Shown: positions 1 to 7,773 of the stretch, piece by piece
Numbering within the stretch: position 1 is the first letter of the stretch
How the letters are laid out: each line of letters opens with the position of its first letter
Source of the DNA: CAZHHM01 sp964532225
Lineage (GTDB): Bacteria > Margulisbacteria > WOR-1 > JAKLHX01
DNA: 32,234 bases
NCBI GenBank assembly: GCA_964532225.1
Contig: CAZHHM010000021.1
Coordinates: forward strand, 1 to 32,234
Direction of reading: 5' to 3'
Notes under the pieces: generated by a model
Database searches by the model: none
Told to the model about the DNA's origin: nothing
What the model saw: only the letters and a program-made list of their open reading frames with translations
Translations under genes and position numbers: made by a program

Positions 1-265
1 CGTGGGGATGGTGTCCATGGCTTTAGTCGAGGCGGCAGTTCTTGGCAAGCCCGTCTTGAGTGTCCGGATAGGAATGAAAGGACAGGATTCATTCATCCTT
101 GCAATGAATAAAGCATGCCTTAATGCTCGCGATACAAGGTCATTGGATGAGGCTGCCGACCTTTTAGTCTCCAATAAGGCTGATGGGTTGGCAAAATTCG
201 AAGTCATAAAGGATCCTGTCGAGAGGATAATCGCGTTCCTTCGGAGGAATAAATGGGAAAATTAG
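1..265 (+). CDS. C-terminal fragment of a GT-B-like glycosyltransferase
   Basis: The frame is open to the left edge of the window, so the true start is missing and only about 87 residues remain. The fragment begins near the motif GMVSMALVEAAVLGKPVLSV. This resembles the nucleotide-sugar-binding region near the end of GT-B-fold glycosyltransferases and related epimerase-like proteins, where a Ser/Thr, a Glu and a 'GKPV' turn follow one another. The rest is a charged helical tail typical of the last helix of that fold. The stop overlaps the next start by 13 bases, which places it in the same operon. Family membership rests on this short motif only, so donor and acceptor cannot be inferred. Confidence 0.6.
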   Translation, partial: VGMVSMALVEAAVLGKPVLSVRIGMKGQDSFILAMNKACLNARDTRSLDEAADLLVSNKADGLAKFEVIKDPVERIIAFLRRNKWEN

Positions 266-1557
266 CGATAAATGGCGGAGAAAAAGTAAGAAAGACTAAG
301 TTCCCTCCATATGCTGTTATTGGAAAGGAAGAAGAAAAATCCGTTAAGAAGGTCCTTTCATCGGGGGTCCTTTCAAGATTCCTTGGAACGAGCCATGAGG
401 ACTTTTACGGTGGCCCAGCCGTTCGAGGACTTGAGCACGAATGGGCGGATTATTTCGGTGTGAAACATGCTATAGCCGTAAATTCGGCTACTTCTGCGCT
501 TTATTGCGCGGCAGGTGCGGTAGGGGTCGGGCCGGGAGATGAGGTTATAGTCTCCCCTTATACTATGACCGCATCTTCTATCGCTCCGCTTATCTTTAAC
601 GCAATCCCCGTGTTCGCGGATATCGAAGAGGACTATTTCTGTCTTTCTCCCTCATCTATTGAAAGGGCCATCACTCCAAGGACAAAAGCGATTGTTGTCG
701 TTGACATATTTGGTCAGCCATATGATGCCGATGCTATCAACAATATAGCGAGGGAACACGGGTTGCGGATCATTGAGGACTGCGCTCAAGCTCCCGGGGC
801 AAAGTACAAAGGTAAGTATGCCGGGACACTCGGGGACATCGGCATTTATTCTCTCAATTATCACAAGCATATCCATTGCGGTGAAGGAGGGGTCATAACG
901 ACGGATGACGATTCGCTTGCTGAGAGAGTAAGACTTATCAGGAACCATGCGGAGGCTGTCGTTGACGGACATTCGGTCTCTGATCTGTCGGACATGATAG
1001 GTTTTAATTTCAGGATGACTGAAGTGGAAGCGGCAATTGCATCCGAACAGTTGAAAAAGCTGAAAGGTCTGGTCGAGGACAGGATCAAGAACGTCGAGTA
1101 TCTGTCAAAAGCGCTCAATAGTATTCCATGTCTAGAAACAGCAAAGATTAGGCCTGGTTCAACGCATGTCTTCTATCAGCATGCGATCAAGTATGACAGC
1201 TCAAAGTCAGGCGTGCACAGGGACAGGTTTGTCGAAGCAGTGAAGGCCGAGCTGATGCCTATCGAGCGCAGGGAAACAGAGGGGGTTAAGGTGGGGGCAG
1301 GGTATGTGAAGCCTCTCTATCTAATGCCCATGTATCAGAAAAAGACAGCTTATGGAAAGGACGGTTGTCCCTGGACCTGTGATAAGTATAAAGGTAGCGT
1401 TGACTATTCTAAGGGAATATGCCCTGTCTGCGAAAAGTTGCATTACGATAACTTAATAACACATGAGCTCATGAAGCCGGGCATGAAGAAAGGCGATCTT
1501 GATGACGTGATCAAAGCATTCAACAAGGTGTGGGAGAACAGGAGCGAACTGAAGTGA
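253..1557 (+). CDS. DegT/DnrJ/EryC1/StrS-family PLP-dependent sugar aminotransferase
   Basis: This 434-residue protein is a fold-type I PLP enzyme of the family that transaminates nucleotide-linked keto-sugars. The N-terminal 'INGGEKVRKTKFP' opening is typical of the group. 'NSATSALYCA' near residue 80 contributes to cofactor phosphate binding, 'EDCAQAPGAKYKGK' holds the cofactor-binding Asp, and 'LNYHKHIHCGEGG' supplies the expected Schiff-base lysine, K205. The C-terminal 'ICPVCEKLHYDNLITHELMKPG' matches the 'CPVAE' segment seen in perosamine-synthetase-like and scyllo-inosose-transaminase-like members. The length is slightly above the usual 370-400. It is translationally coupled to the GNAT gene after it, so a transamination followed by N-acetylation is a reasonable inference. 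The exact keto-sugar is unknown. Confidence 0.93.
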   Translation: MGKLAINGGEKVRKTKFPPYAVIGKEEEKSVKKVLSSGVLSRFLGTSHEDFYGGPAVRGLEHEWADYFGVKHAIAVNSATSALYCAAGAVGVGPGDEVIVSPYTMTASSIAPLIFNAIPVFADIEEDYFCLSPSSIERAITPRTKAIVVVDIFGQPYDADAINNIAREHGLRIIEDCAQAPGAKYKGKYAGTLGDIGIYSLNYHKHIHCGEGGVITTDDDSLAERVRLIRNHAEAVVDGHSVSDLSDMIGFNFRMTEVEAAIASEQLKKLKGLVEDRIKNVEYLSKALNSIPCLETAKIRPGSTHVFYQHAIKYDSSKSGVHRDRFVEAVKAELMPIERRETEGVKVGAGYVKPLYLMPMYQKKTAYGKDGCPWTCDKYKGSVDYSKGICPVCEKLHYDNLITHELMKPGMKKGDLDDVIKAFNKVWENRSELK

Positions 1558-2009
1558 ATAGCAGTTTTATCATCGGCAAGAGCGTTGTGCTCGGCATCCC
1601 GGACAAAGGGACAAAGGAACAGCCGCAAAATTCCGCTTCGAACATTGTGCTATCGGTCGGCCTAAAAGCGGACAACTCGGTTATCGGTAAGATCGCGCTG
1701 ACAGGGATACAGCTTCTAAATAGGAACTGTGAGCTTAAGTTCTTTCTCAACGAGAACTCTCAGGCGCGGATCGCTGAAATGGCTGAAGCTGGCCAACTGA
1801 TGATAAAACATGCATATGAGAATCTTAACCTTCACAGGATCGATATTAAGGCTTTGGCTGATGAATCATGGGTCATTGCTTTGGCTGAGCGACTCGGGTT
1901 CAAAAAAGAAGCTGTGAGAAGAGAAGCAGTGCTCGGCCCTCACTCTCCTCTTGATCTTTATGAATACGGACAACTAAAAAGTGAATGGAAAGCGACCTCG
2001 ATAAAATGA
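1554..2009 (+). CDS. GNAT-family N-acetyltransferase (first of a tandem pair)
   Basis: The preferred start is the GTG at 1554. It overlaps the preceding TGA as GTGA and has an AGGAG ribosome-binding site about ten bases upstream. An in-frame ATG at 1530 would lie deep inside the aminotransferase gene. The resulting 151-residue protein shows a RimJ/RimL-like C-terminal half: 'AYENLNLHRIDIKALADESWVIALAERLGF' followed by 'KKEAVRREAV' is the usual acetyl-CoA-site helix, beta strand and final helix. The N-terminal third is divergent. Its position directly behind an aminotransferase suggests that it acetylates the new amino group on a sugar, or primes it for other acyl groups. A protein or peptide substrate cannot be excluded. 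Confidence 0.82.
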   Translation: MNSSFIIGKSVVLGIPDKGTKEQPQNSASNIVLSVGLKADNSVIGKIALTGIQLLNRNCELKFFLNENSQARIAEMAEAGQLMIKHAYENLNLHRIDIKALADESWVIALAERLGFKKEAVRREAVLGPHSPLDLYEYGQLKSEWKATSIK

Positions 2010-2554
2010 TTAAGAATGAAGGCTTGAAGCTGGTTGGTGAATCTGTATTCCTTAGGCCGCTTGCGGTGCAGGATGCGGAAGGGGATTATTCAAAATGGTT
2101 CAACGATGAAGAGCTGTGCATGTACAGCCAGCATCATAAATATCCCATGACAAAAGACATGCTGGTTGACTTTATCAACGGTACGTCAAATAACGATAAG
2201 GACCTGGTGCTTGCCATCGTACAAAAAGAGGGCGGCCTTCATATCGGTAATATCGCACTGCAGAACATCGATAAAAAGAACAACACGACCGAATTTGCCG
2301 CTATCGTATCGAAAAGAGGGGTTGAAGGGGTTAACGTCCTTCTTGAGTCAATAGAGCTGCTCATGGAATATGTCTTTACTGAACTCAAGGTCCGCAGGCT
2401 GCACGGAGGGACCATCAGCCCGGTCATAACGAGCATTATGGACATCCTGGGTTTCCGCCGTGAAGGTGTTAAGGCATCTGCGGTCTATAAGAACGGAAAA
2501 TATCACGATATCGTTCTTTATGGCATGCTAAAAAAGGAATACGACGAACGATGA
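2006..2554 (+). CDS. GNAT-family N-acetyltransferase (second of the pair)
   Basis: A RimJ/RimL- or PseH-like acetyltransferase of 182 residues. I prefer the ATG at 2006 because it forms an ATGA junction with the preceding stop, as the neighbouring genes do. An in-frame ATG at 1985 would add seven residues and is also possible. Visible family features are 'LVGESVFLRPLAVQDAEGDYSKWFND' at the N-terminus, a central acetyl-CoA region, and 'YVFTELKVRRLHGGTISPVITSIMDILGFRREGV' toward the end. PseH and related enzymes acetylate amino groups on nonulosonic-acid precursors, which fits the leg genes later in the window. It shares only the fold with the preceding GNAT, so a different acyl acceptor is likely. 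Function is assigned by family. Confidence 0.85.
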   Translation: MIKNEGLKLVGESVFLRPLAVQDAEGDYSKWFNDEELCMYSQHHKYPMTKDMLVDFINGTSNNDKDLVLAIVQKEGGLHIGNIALQNIDKKNNTTEFAAIVSKRGVEGVNVLLESIELLMEYVFTELKVRRLHGGTISPVITSIMDILGFRREGVKASAVYKNGKYHDIVLYGMLKKEYDER

Positions 2555-4293
2555 AGGATTTCGACCAACTTAAAAAGAACCTGAAAAAAGATTATTCCGG
2601 ACTAAGCAAGCTGAAAGTGGCCTTGCTGGGAGATAGCTCGACACAACTGCTTGTCCAGGCAGTGCGGGGGTATGCCTATGACCTCGGATATGACCTTGAT
2701 ATATGGGAGTCCGGTCACGATCAGATAGATCTTCAGCTCTTCTCTGTTTCATCTGAGTTCAAGCGGAACGACTATGACATCGTTGTGGTATTCAGGTCTT
2801 CACATAAGTTGCTCCAAAAATTCAACAGATCTAGCGAGCATGACAGGCAGAAGATGGCCGATGAACAGATAGCCCTTATCAAGGACTCCGCAAAGGCGGC
2901 GGGGGGCAAGCTGATATATTTCAACTTCCAGGAGTTAGACGATTCGGTGTACGGGAGTTATTCGAACAAGGTCCCTTCGTCGTTCATTTATCAGATCAGA
3001 AAGTTGAATTATGAAATGATGAGGACCGCTTCCGAAATACGGAACCTATATATTTGCGATATTTCCTCTGTTCAGAACGAAGTAGGTAAGGCAGCCGTGT
3101 TCTCCCCGGCCCTTTATGTTAATTCCGGCATGGTGCTGAGCCTCAGCTCTTTGCCTATCATTGCGAAGAGACTGACCGATATCATTGCCGCTATCTCCGG
3201 AAAGGTCAACAAATGCCTGGTCCTGGACCTGGATAACACATTGTGGGGAGGAGTTATCGGGGATGACGGGATCGAAAATATCCAACTAGGGGAGCTTGGG
3301 ATAGGAAAAGCTTTTACTGAATTTCAGCTGTGGATCAAGAAACTGAAGGACAGGGGGATCATCCTTGCTATTTGCAGCAAGAACGATGTGTCGACCGCAA
3401 AGGAGCCTTTTGAAAAACATCCCGATATGATACTTGGGCTGAAGGATATCTCCGTCTTTGTGGCTAACTGGGAAAACAAAGTCGATAACCTAAGAAAGAT
3501 CAAAAACACCCTAAATATCGGATTTGATTCGATGGTGTTCATCGATGACAGTCCTTTCGAAAGGAATATGGTAAGGGAAAATATCCCCGAAATCTGTGTG
3601 CCTGAGATGCCTGAGGACCCTTCAGAATATCTTGAGTTCTTGTATTCTCTCAATCTTTTTGAAACAGTTTCTGTGTCCTCGGAAGATAAAGAAAGAGCAG
3701 AAATGTACAGGATGGAGGAAGTCAGGAACGATCAAAAATCACAATTTATGGACGAAAACGAATTCTTGAAGAGCCTTAATATGGTTTCAGCCGTCGAGCC
3801 ATTTACGCCATTCAACTATCCTAGACTGGCCCAATTGTCACAGAGATCGAACCAGTTCAATCTTAGAACGGTAAGATATTGCGAAGAGGATATTAAAAGG
3901 TTCGCTGTTTCGGATTCGTACATGACCTTTTCCTTCGGCCTCAAGGACAAGTTCGGGGACAGCGGCTTGATAAGCATGGTCGTTCTTGAAAAAGCTGGCA
4001 AAGACAGACTATTCATCGATACATGGATAATGAGCTGCAGGGTCCTTAACAGGGGCATGGAACACTTCGTTCTGAACACGATAGTAGATAATGCGCGGAA
4101 ATATGGCTTTAGGAAGATCACGGGAGAATACCTGCCGACAACCAAGAACGGCATGGTGAAGGACCTTTACAAAAAGCTCGGGTTCACCATGAACGGGGAT
4201 AAATGGGAGTTGGATGTGGGATCGTATCTGCCATATGAGTGTCACATCAACATGTCAGTTGCCGAACATACTGCTGCAGGGGAAAGCAAATGA
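2551..4293 (+). CDS. FkbH-like HAD-IIIC family protein (probable glyceryl/acyl-ACP loading enzyme)
   Basis: A 580-residue, three-part protein. Residues 1 to about 200 resemble the SGNH-like N-terminal region of long FkbH proteins ('LALLGDSSTQLL'-type opening near residue 25). The HAD domain begins at 'KCLVLDLDNTLWGGVIGDDG', with the catalytic aspartates at D226 and D228. It continues with 'ICSKND' and 'FIDDSPFERNMV', the later HAD motifs. The C-terminal third is GNAT-like ('DTWIMSCRVLNRGMEHFVL' and 'LYKKLGF'). In polyketide pathways FkbH proteins dephosphorylate 1,3-bisphosphoglycerate and load glyceryl onto an acyl carrier protein. The carrier-protein gene lies two genes downstream, which supports a similar role here. 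Whether the loaded group is glyceryl or another acid cannot be read from sequence. An ATGA junction joins it to the GNAT gene. Confidence 0.92.
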   Translation: MKDFDQLKKNLKKDYSGLSKLKVALLGDSSTQLLVQAVRGYAYDLGYDLDIWESGHDQIDLQLFSVSSEFKRNDYDIVVVFRSSHKLLQKFNRSSEHDRQKMADEQIALIKDSAKAAGGKLIYFNFQELDDSVYGSYSNKVPSSFIYQIRKLNYEMMRTASEIRNLYICDISSVQNEVGKAAVFSPALYVNSGMVLSLSSLPIIAKRLTDIIAAISGKVNKCLVLDLDNTLWGGVIGDDGIENIQLGELGIGKAFTEFQLWIKKLKDRGIILAICSKNDVSTAKEPFEKHPDMILGLKDISVFVANWENKVDNLRKIKNTLNIGFDSMVFIDDSPFERNMVRENIPEICVPEMPEDPSEYLEFLYSLNLFETVSVSSEDKERAEMYRMEEVRNDQKSQFMDENEFLKSLNMVSAVEPFTPFNYPRLAQLSQRSNQFNLRTVRYCEEDIKRFAVSDSYMTFSFGLKDKFGDSGLISMVVLEKAGKDRLFIDTWIMSCRVLNRGMEHFVLNTIVDNARKYGFRKITGEYLPTTKNGMVKDLYKKLGFTMNGDKWELDVGSYLPYECHINMSVAEHTAAGESK

Positions 4294-5207
4294 CAATTAC
4301 GCTGACCGAAATAATTGAAATGATAGAAAAGAAGAACCCAATGAACGCCAAAAAGATACGGAAAGACATCGATCTTAACGATCCGGAGTTCATGAGAATG
4401 GTCGGCAGGTTCTACTCTAAGTATGAGCAATACCTGAAAAAGATCAACAGATCGCTTGAATATGCGGTGGATTCCTATCTTCAGGTGGTCTCTGACATGT
4501 TCTATGAACAGCTTAGGTTCATGCAATCCGGCAAGTATTCCTGCAGCTCTTTCAGCGAAGTGAAACAAAGGGTGTATGACAATGGCGAGGTCATGGATTA
4601 CTATATGAACGGGCTCGCCGTTTCACAGTTCTTATGGAGACAGCATTACGAGATGCTTTCATTCTTCAGCAGAAATATCGCAAAATACGGGAAAGATGCA
4701 GGGTCATATCTCGAGATAGGGGCAGGGCACGGACTTTATGTGGCCGAAGCGATCGATCAGTTGTCTTCCGGCGTCCATGTTGACGTGCTTGATATCTCAA
4801 CGAGCTCTATTGAAATGACCAAATTCTTTGTCGAGAAAAGCGACAAGATACGTTTCATAAATCAGGACATATTCGATTATCATCCTGACACCTGCTATGA
4901 CCTCGTTGCCATGGGAGAGGTCCTTGAGCATGTTGAGCAGCCCAGACACCTTCTGCGCAGATTGTTTGAGATCATGAATGAGAATGCTATCCTGTTCATA
5001 ACAGTTCCCGTAAATTCTCCGGCTATCGATCATATCTATCTGTTCAGTAGCTCTGACCAGGTCCGTTCAATGATTGAGGAGAGCGGGTTTACTGTTGTCG
5101 AGGACCTTGCCGTGTGTGAAAAAGATGTGCCTGAAAATATTGCTGAAAAAGAAAGACTGCCTTTAATGTACGCTGCTTTTGCTAAAAAGGAGATAAAAAA
5201 TGCTTAA
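4290..5207 (+). CDS. Class I SAM-dependent methyltransferase
   Basis: The start at 4290 gives an ATGA overlap with the FkbH gene and has GGGGAAAG just upstream. A longer reading from 4239 would lie inside that gene. The 305-residue protein has about 130 N-terminal residues of predicted helix, then a Rossmann methyltransferase domain. Motif I is 'YLEIGAGHGLYVAEA' from Y140, followed by the acidic strand end 'VDVLDIS' and 'YDLVAMGEVLEHVEQP' as motif II/III. The long N-terminal extension, with its run of charged helices, may be a substrate- or partner-binding region. Being embedded between FkbH and the carrier protein suggests methylation of an ACP-bound acyl group or of the sugar that receives it. 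Which atom is methylated is unknown. Confidence 0.87.
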   Translation: MTITLTEIIEMIEKKNPMNAKKIRKDIDLNDPEFMRMVGRFYSKYEQYLKKINRSLEYAVDSYLQVVSDMFYEQLRFMQSGKYSCSSFSEVKQRVYDNGEVMDYYMNGLAVSQFLWRQHYEMLSFFSRNIAKYGKDAGSYLEIGAGHGLYVAEAIDQLSSGVHVDVLDISTSSIEMTKFFVEKSDKIRFINQDIFDYHPDTCYDLVAMGEVLEHVEQPRHLLRRLFEIMNENAILFITVPVNSPAIDHIYLFSSSDQVRSMIEESGFTVVEDLAVCEKDVPENIAEKERLPLMYAAFAKKEIKNA

Positions 5208-5448
5208 AGAAAATGTTCTCAAGGAAGTAAATGGGATATTCCGGGAGGTCCTGGACCTGCCGGACCTGGTGATATCTCCGGAAACATCCGCAAAGGATGT
5301 TGAGGAGTGGGATTCTCTGAACCACATCCAGCTCATTGTTGCCATAGAAAAGCATTTTAAAGTGAAATTTACTGCAAAAGAGATACAGGGATGGAAAGAT
5401 GTAGGGGCCATGGTCGAGTGTATCTCGGCAAAGAGAACTATATGCTAA
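5200..5448 (+). CDS. Acyl carrier protein
   Basis: A short acidic four-helix carrier protein of 82 residues with the 4'-phosphopantetheine attachment motif 'EEWDSLNHIQLIVAIE'; the modified serine is S39. The sequence after the serine, 'AIEKHFKVKFTAKEI', is the standard helix II and loop. AAGGAG lies about six bases upstream of the ATG, one of the better ribosome-binding sites in the operon. It is probably not the housekeeping fatty-acid ACP, because it sits among FkbH, MaoC-like and SDR genes rather than with fab genes. I infer that it is a dedicated carrier for an acyl group later transferred to a sugar. A 4'-phosphopantetheinyl transferase must be supplied from elsewhere. Confidence 0.95.
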   Translation: MLKENVLKEVNGIFREVLDLPDLVISPETSAKDVEEWDSLNHIQLIVAIEKHFKVKFTAKEIQGWKDVGAMVECISAKRTIC

Positions 5449-5834
5449 AACTTAACGAAGGATTCACGGGCAAGTATAAGGTGACCGAACAGGTCTATAG
5501 AGGGTTCATGGAGCTGTTCAGTGACAAGAACGCGCTTCACACGGATGAGGGCTATGCAATGAGCAAAGGATTTGAAGGAAGGGTCATGTACGGCAACATC
5601 CTTAACGGTTTCATCTCTCATTTTGTTGGAGAGTCCCTGCCGCTAAAGAACGTGATAATCCATTCTCAGGAGATTCAGTACAAGAGGCCTGTATATCTGA
5701 ATGATGAGCTGTCCTTCGAAGCGGTGGTCAGCGAGGTCTTTGAATCTGTCAACACCGCAGTAATACAATATTTGTTCAAGAACAAGGATGCGAAAACAGT
5801 GGCGAAAGGAAAGATACAGGTGGGAATAATATGA
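5442..5834 (+). CDS. MaoC/PhaJ-like hotdog-fold acyl dehydratase
   Basis: The ATG at 5442 overlaps the ACP stop by seven bases and gives a 130-residue single-hotdog protein. The region 'FMELFSDKNALHTDEGYAMS' contains the Asp-x4-His pair (D28 and H33) of (R)-specific enoyl hydratases. It is followed by 'GFEGRVMYGNILNGFISHFVG', the expected central hotdog helix. In canonical members the second motif often carries His before Gly, and here that position is Tyr, which may alter substrate preference. Together with the ACP before it and the SDR after it, it suggests interconversion of 3-hydroxyacyl and enoyl groups on the carrier. No ketosynthase gene is present nearby, so the chain must be short or imported. 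Function is inferred from family and context. Confidence 0.85.
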   Translation: MLKLNEGFTGKYKVTEQVYRGFMELFSDKNALHTDEGYAMSKGFEGRVMYGNILNGFISHFVGESLPLKNVIIHSQEIQYKRPVYLNDELSFEAVVSEVFESVNTAVIQYLFKNKDAKTVAKGKIQVGII

Positions 5835-6553
5835 AAATACTCTTAACTGGCGGTACTTCTGGGCTCGGAGAAGCTGTGGTGACACTTTTGGCGAAGGATC
5901 CTGCCAAATACATTTACTTCACTCACAATGATCAGTCGGGTAAAGCTGCTGAGATGGAAAAGAAATATGGGAATTCAAGAACAATAAAGTGTGATTTTAA
6001 TGTCAATGAGGATATCGATTCACTTATCAACATGATCGGGTCAATGGATATCGATGTGCTTATCAATAATGCCTATTCCGGCGAGGCGATCAGGTCCCAT
6101 TTCCACAAAATACCGGATAAAGAGTTCCTGGAGGGGTTCATTACCAATGTAATGCCTGTAGTCAGAATAACTCAAGCTGCGATCGAGCTATTCAGGAAAA
6201 AGAGATCAGGTAAGATCATCTCGGTCCTTACCTCATATCTCTCGAACGTGCCTCCTGTAGGGTCTTCGGTATATGTCGCGAATAAAGCCTATATCAAACA
6301 ACTGTCCAAGGTATGGGCAAACGAGAATATCCGTTTTAACATCACCTCAAACTGTATCTCTCCGTCATTTATGCTGACCAACTTCACAAAAGATACGGAT
6401 GAGAGGATGATCGAGCAAATGAAGGAGAACAATCCTCTGAAGAGGATCCTTACCCCTCAGGAGGCAGCGGAAGCCGTGGTCTTTCTGGTGGAAGCAAGCA
6501 ACCAGATCAACGGGGTCGACCTTGGGATCGATGCGGGCGTGAATATCAGATAA
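5831..6553 (+). CDS. Short-chain dehydrogenase/reductase (FabG-like)
   Basis: A 240-residue classical SDR. The cofactor motif is 'TGGTSGLGEAV' at residues 7-17, and 'DVLINNAYSG' is the NNAG-equivalent strand. A catalytic Ser lies in 'ISVLTSYLSN' around residue 135, and Y148 and K152 lie in 'YVANK'. The C-terminus 'QINGVDLGIDAGVNI' matches the end of FabG-like reductases that act on 3-ketoacyl or keto-sugar substrates. An ATGA junction couples it to the dehydratase. The ACP, dehydratase and reductase together look like a short-chain acyl-ACP processing unit, for instance making a 3-hydroxyacyl group of the kind found as N-acyl substituents on bacterial amino sugars. A role as a sugar reductase is the main alternative. 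Confidence 0.9.
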   Translation: MKILLTGGTSGLGEAVVTLLAKDPAKYIYFTHNDQSGKAAEMEKKYGNSRTIKCDFNVNEDIDSLINMIGSMDIDVLINNAYSGEAIRSHFHKIPDKEFLEGFITNVMPVVRITQAAIELFRKKRSGKIISVLTSYLSNVPPVGSSVYVANKAYIKQLSKVWANENIRFNITSNCISPSFMLTNFTKDTDERMIEQMKENNPLKRILTPQEAAEAVVFLVEASNQINGVDLGIDAGVNIR

Positions 6554-6573
6554 TCTGAAAGGAAAGAAAGTCC

Positions 6574-7773
6574 ATGAGCAAGAATGAGCCAGTCTTAAAG
6601 AACGTTCAATATTGTATCAGATGTTGCATGCCTGAGACACAGGAGGGGATCAAGTTCGATGCGATGGGGATATGCCAGGCATGTCAGTCCTCGGAACAGA
6701 AGATCCACATAGATTGGGTCGAGAGGGAAAAACAGCTAAGGAAGATATTTGATGATGCCAAAGCAAGATCCGGGGACGGGTATGACTGCATACTTGGTCT
6801 CAGCGGCGGGAAGGACAGCATGTTCCAGGCATATGTGCTTACAAGGGTATACGGGCTCAAGGTCCTGGGCGTAACAGCGAACCATAACTGGTACAGTGAG
6901 ACGGGCTGGTACAATCTGCAGAACCTTCTCGATCAGTTCGATATCGATCATATTATGTTCACGCCACATAGGAAGCTGGTGAACAAACTGGCAAAAAGAT
7001 CGATCGAGATGATAGGAGATACATGCTGGCATTGTCACGCTGGGGCTGCAAGCTTCCCGTACAAGGTGGCTGTAAGGTTCAAGATCCCGTTGATCATATG
7101 GGGTGAATCTGTCGCTGAAGCATCGGGGAGAGCAACTTACAAGGATCCCGTACACAAGTTCGACAGAGAATACGCTCTTAAGGTATCCTCAAAGATACAG
7201 CCTGACGCAATGGTGTGCGACTACATCACCAAAAAGGATGTTTTCCCTTATCAGCTTATATCTAAAGAGGAATATGACAAATTCCCTGTGGAGGGTCTCT
7301 GTCTCGGTGATTACATCTTCTGGGACGACGAAAGGCAGATGGAGTTCGTCCGGGACAATTTCGGATGGAAAGAGACCGAGATCGAAGGGAGCTATAAAGG
7401 ATTTAAAAGCGCTGAATGTATCATGCCCGGGATGCATGATTTTACATGTTATCTCAAGCGAGGTTACGGAAGAGGGACGTATCAGGCCTGTGTGGACGTC
7501 CGGAACGGCCTGCTGACAAGGGATGAGGGCTTTGAACTTGCAAGGAAGATCGATACGGAACGGCCGGAGGCACTTGATTACTATCTGAAAATAACAGGCA
7601 TGACGGAGGAAGAGTTCTATAAGACCATGCAGAGCGTTATGGTCGATAAGATAAAAGGAGTTAAGTTGCCCGTTACACCTAAGGAAAGGCCGAACAGAGA
7701 AGTGATTAAACCCTTCGTTGAACAGCTGGTCGACAGGATCAAGGACAGAAAGGACCCGAGAGAGGACAAATGA
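6574..7773 (+). CDS. N-acetyl-sugar amidotransferase (PseA/WbpG-type PP-loop enzyme)
   Basis: A 399-residue PP-loop ATP pyrophosphatase family protein. Near the N-terminus are paired cysteines, C14, C17 and C18, then C34 and C37 ('GICQAC'), a likely metal site. The PP-loop 'GLSGGKDSMFQAYVL' spans S77-S82. 'CWHCHAGAASFP' and 'ECIMPGMHDFTCYLKRGYGRGTYQA' are typical of enzymes annotated as N-acetyl sugar amidotransferases. Those enzymes turn an acetamido group on a sugar into an acetamidino group using ATP and ammonia. PseA does this in pseudaminic acid pathways and WbpG in Pseudomonas O-antigen synthesis. The usual ammonia-supplying HisH-like and HisF-like partners are absent from the window; an amidase gene overlaps its end instead. 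A GGAAAG site precedes the ATG. Confidence 0.93.
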   Translation: MSKNEPVLKNVQYCIRCCMPETQEGIKFDAMGICQACQSSEQKIHIDWVEREKQLRKIFDDAKARSGDGYDCILGLSGGKDSMFQAYVLTRVYGLKVLGVTANHNWYSETGWYNLQNLLDQFDIDHIMFTPHRKLVNKLAKRSIEMIGDTCWHCHAGAASFPYKVAVRFKIPLIIWGESVAEASGRATYKDPVHKFDREYALKVSSKIQPDAMVCDYITKKDVFPYQLISKEEYDKFPVEGLCLGDYIFWDDERQMEFVRDNFGWKETEIEGSYKGFKSAECIMPGMHDFTCYLKRGYGRGTYQACVDVRNGLLTRDEGFELARKIDTERPEALDYYLKITGMTEEEFYKTMQSVMVDKIKGVKLPVTPKERPNREVIKPFVEQLVDRIKDRKDPREDK

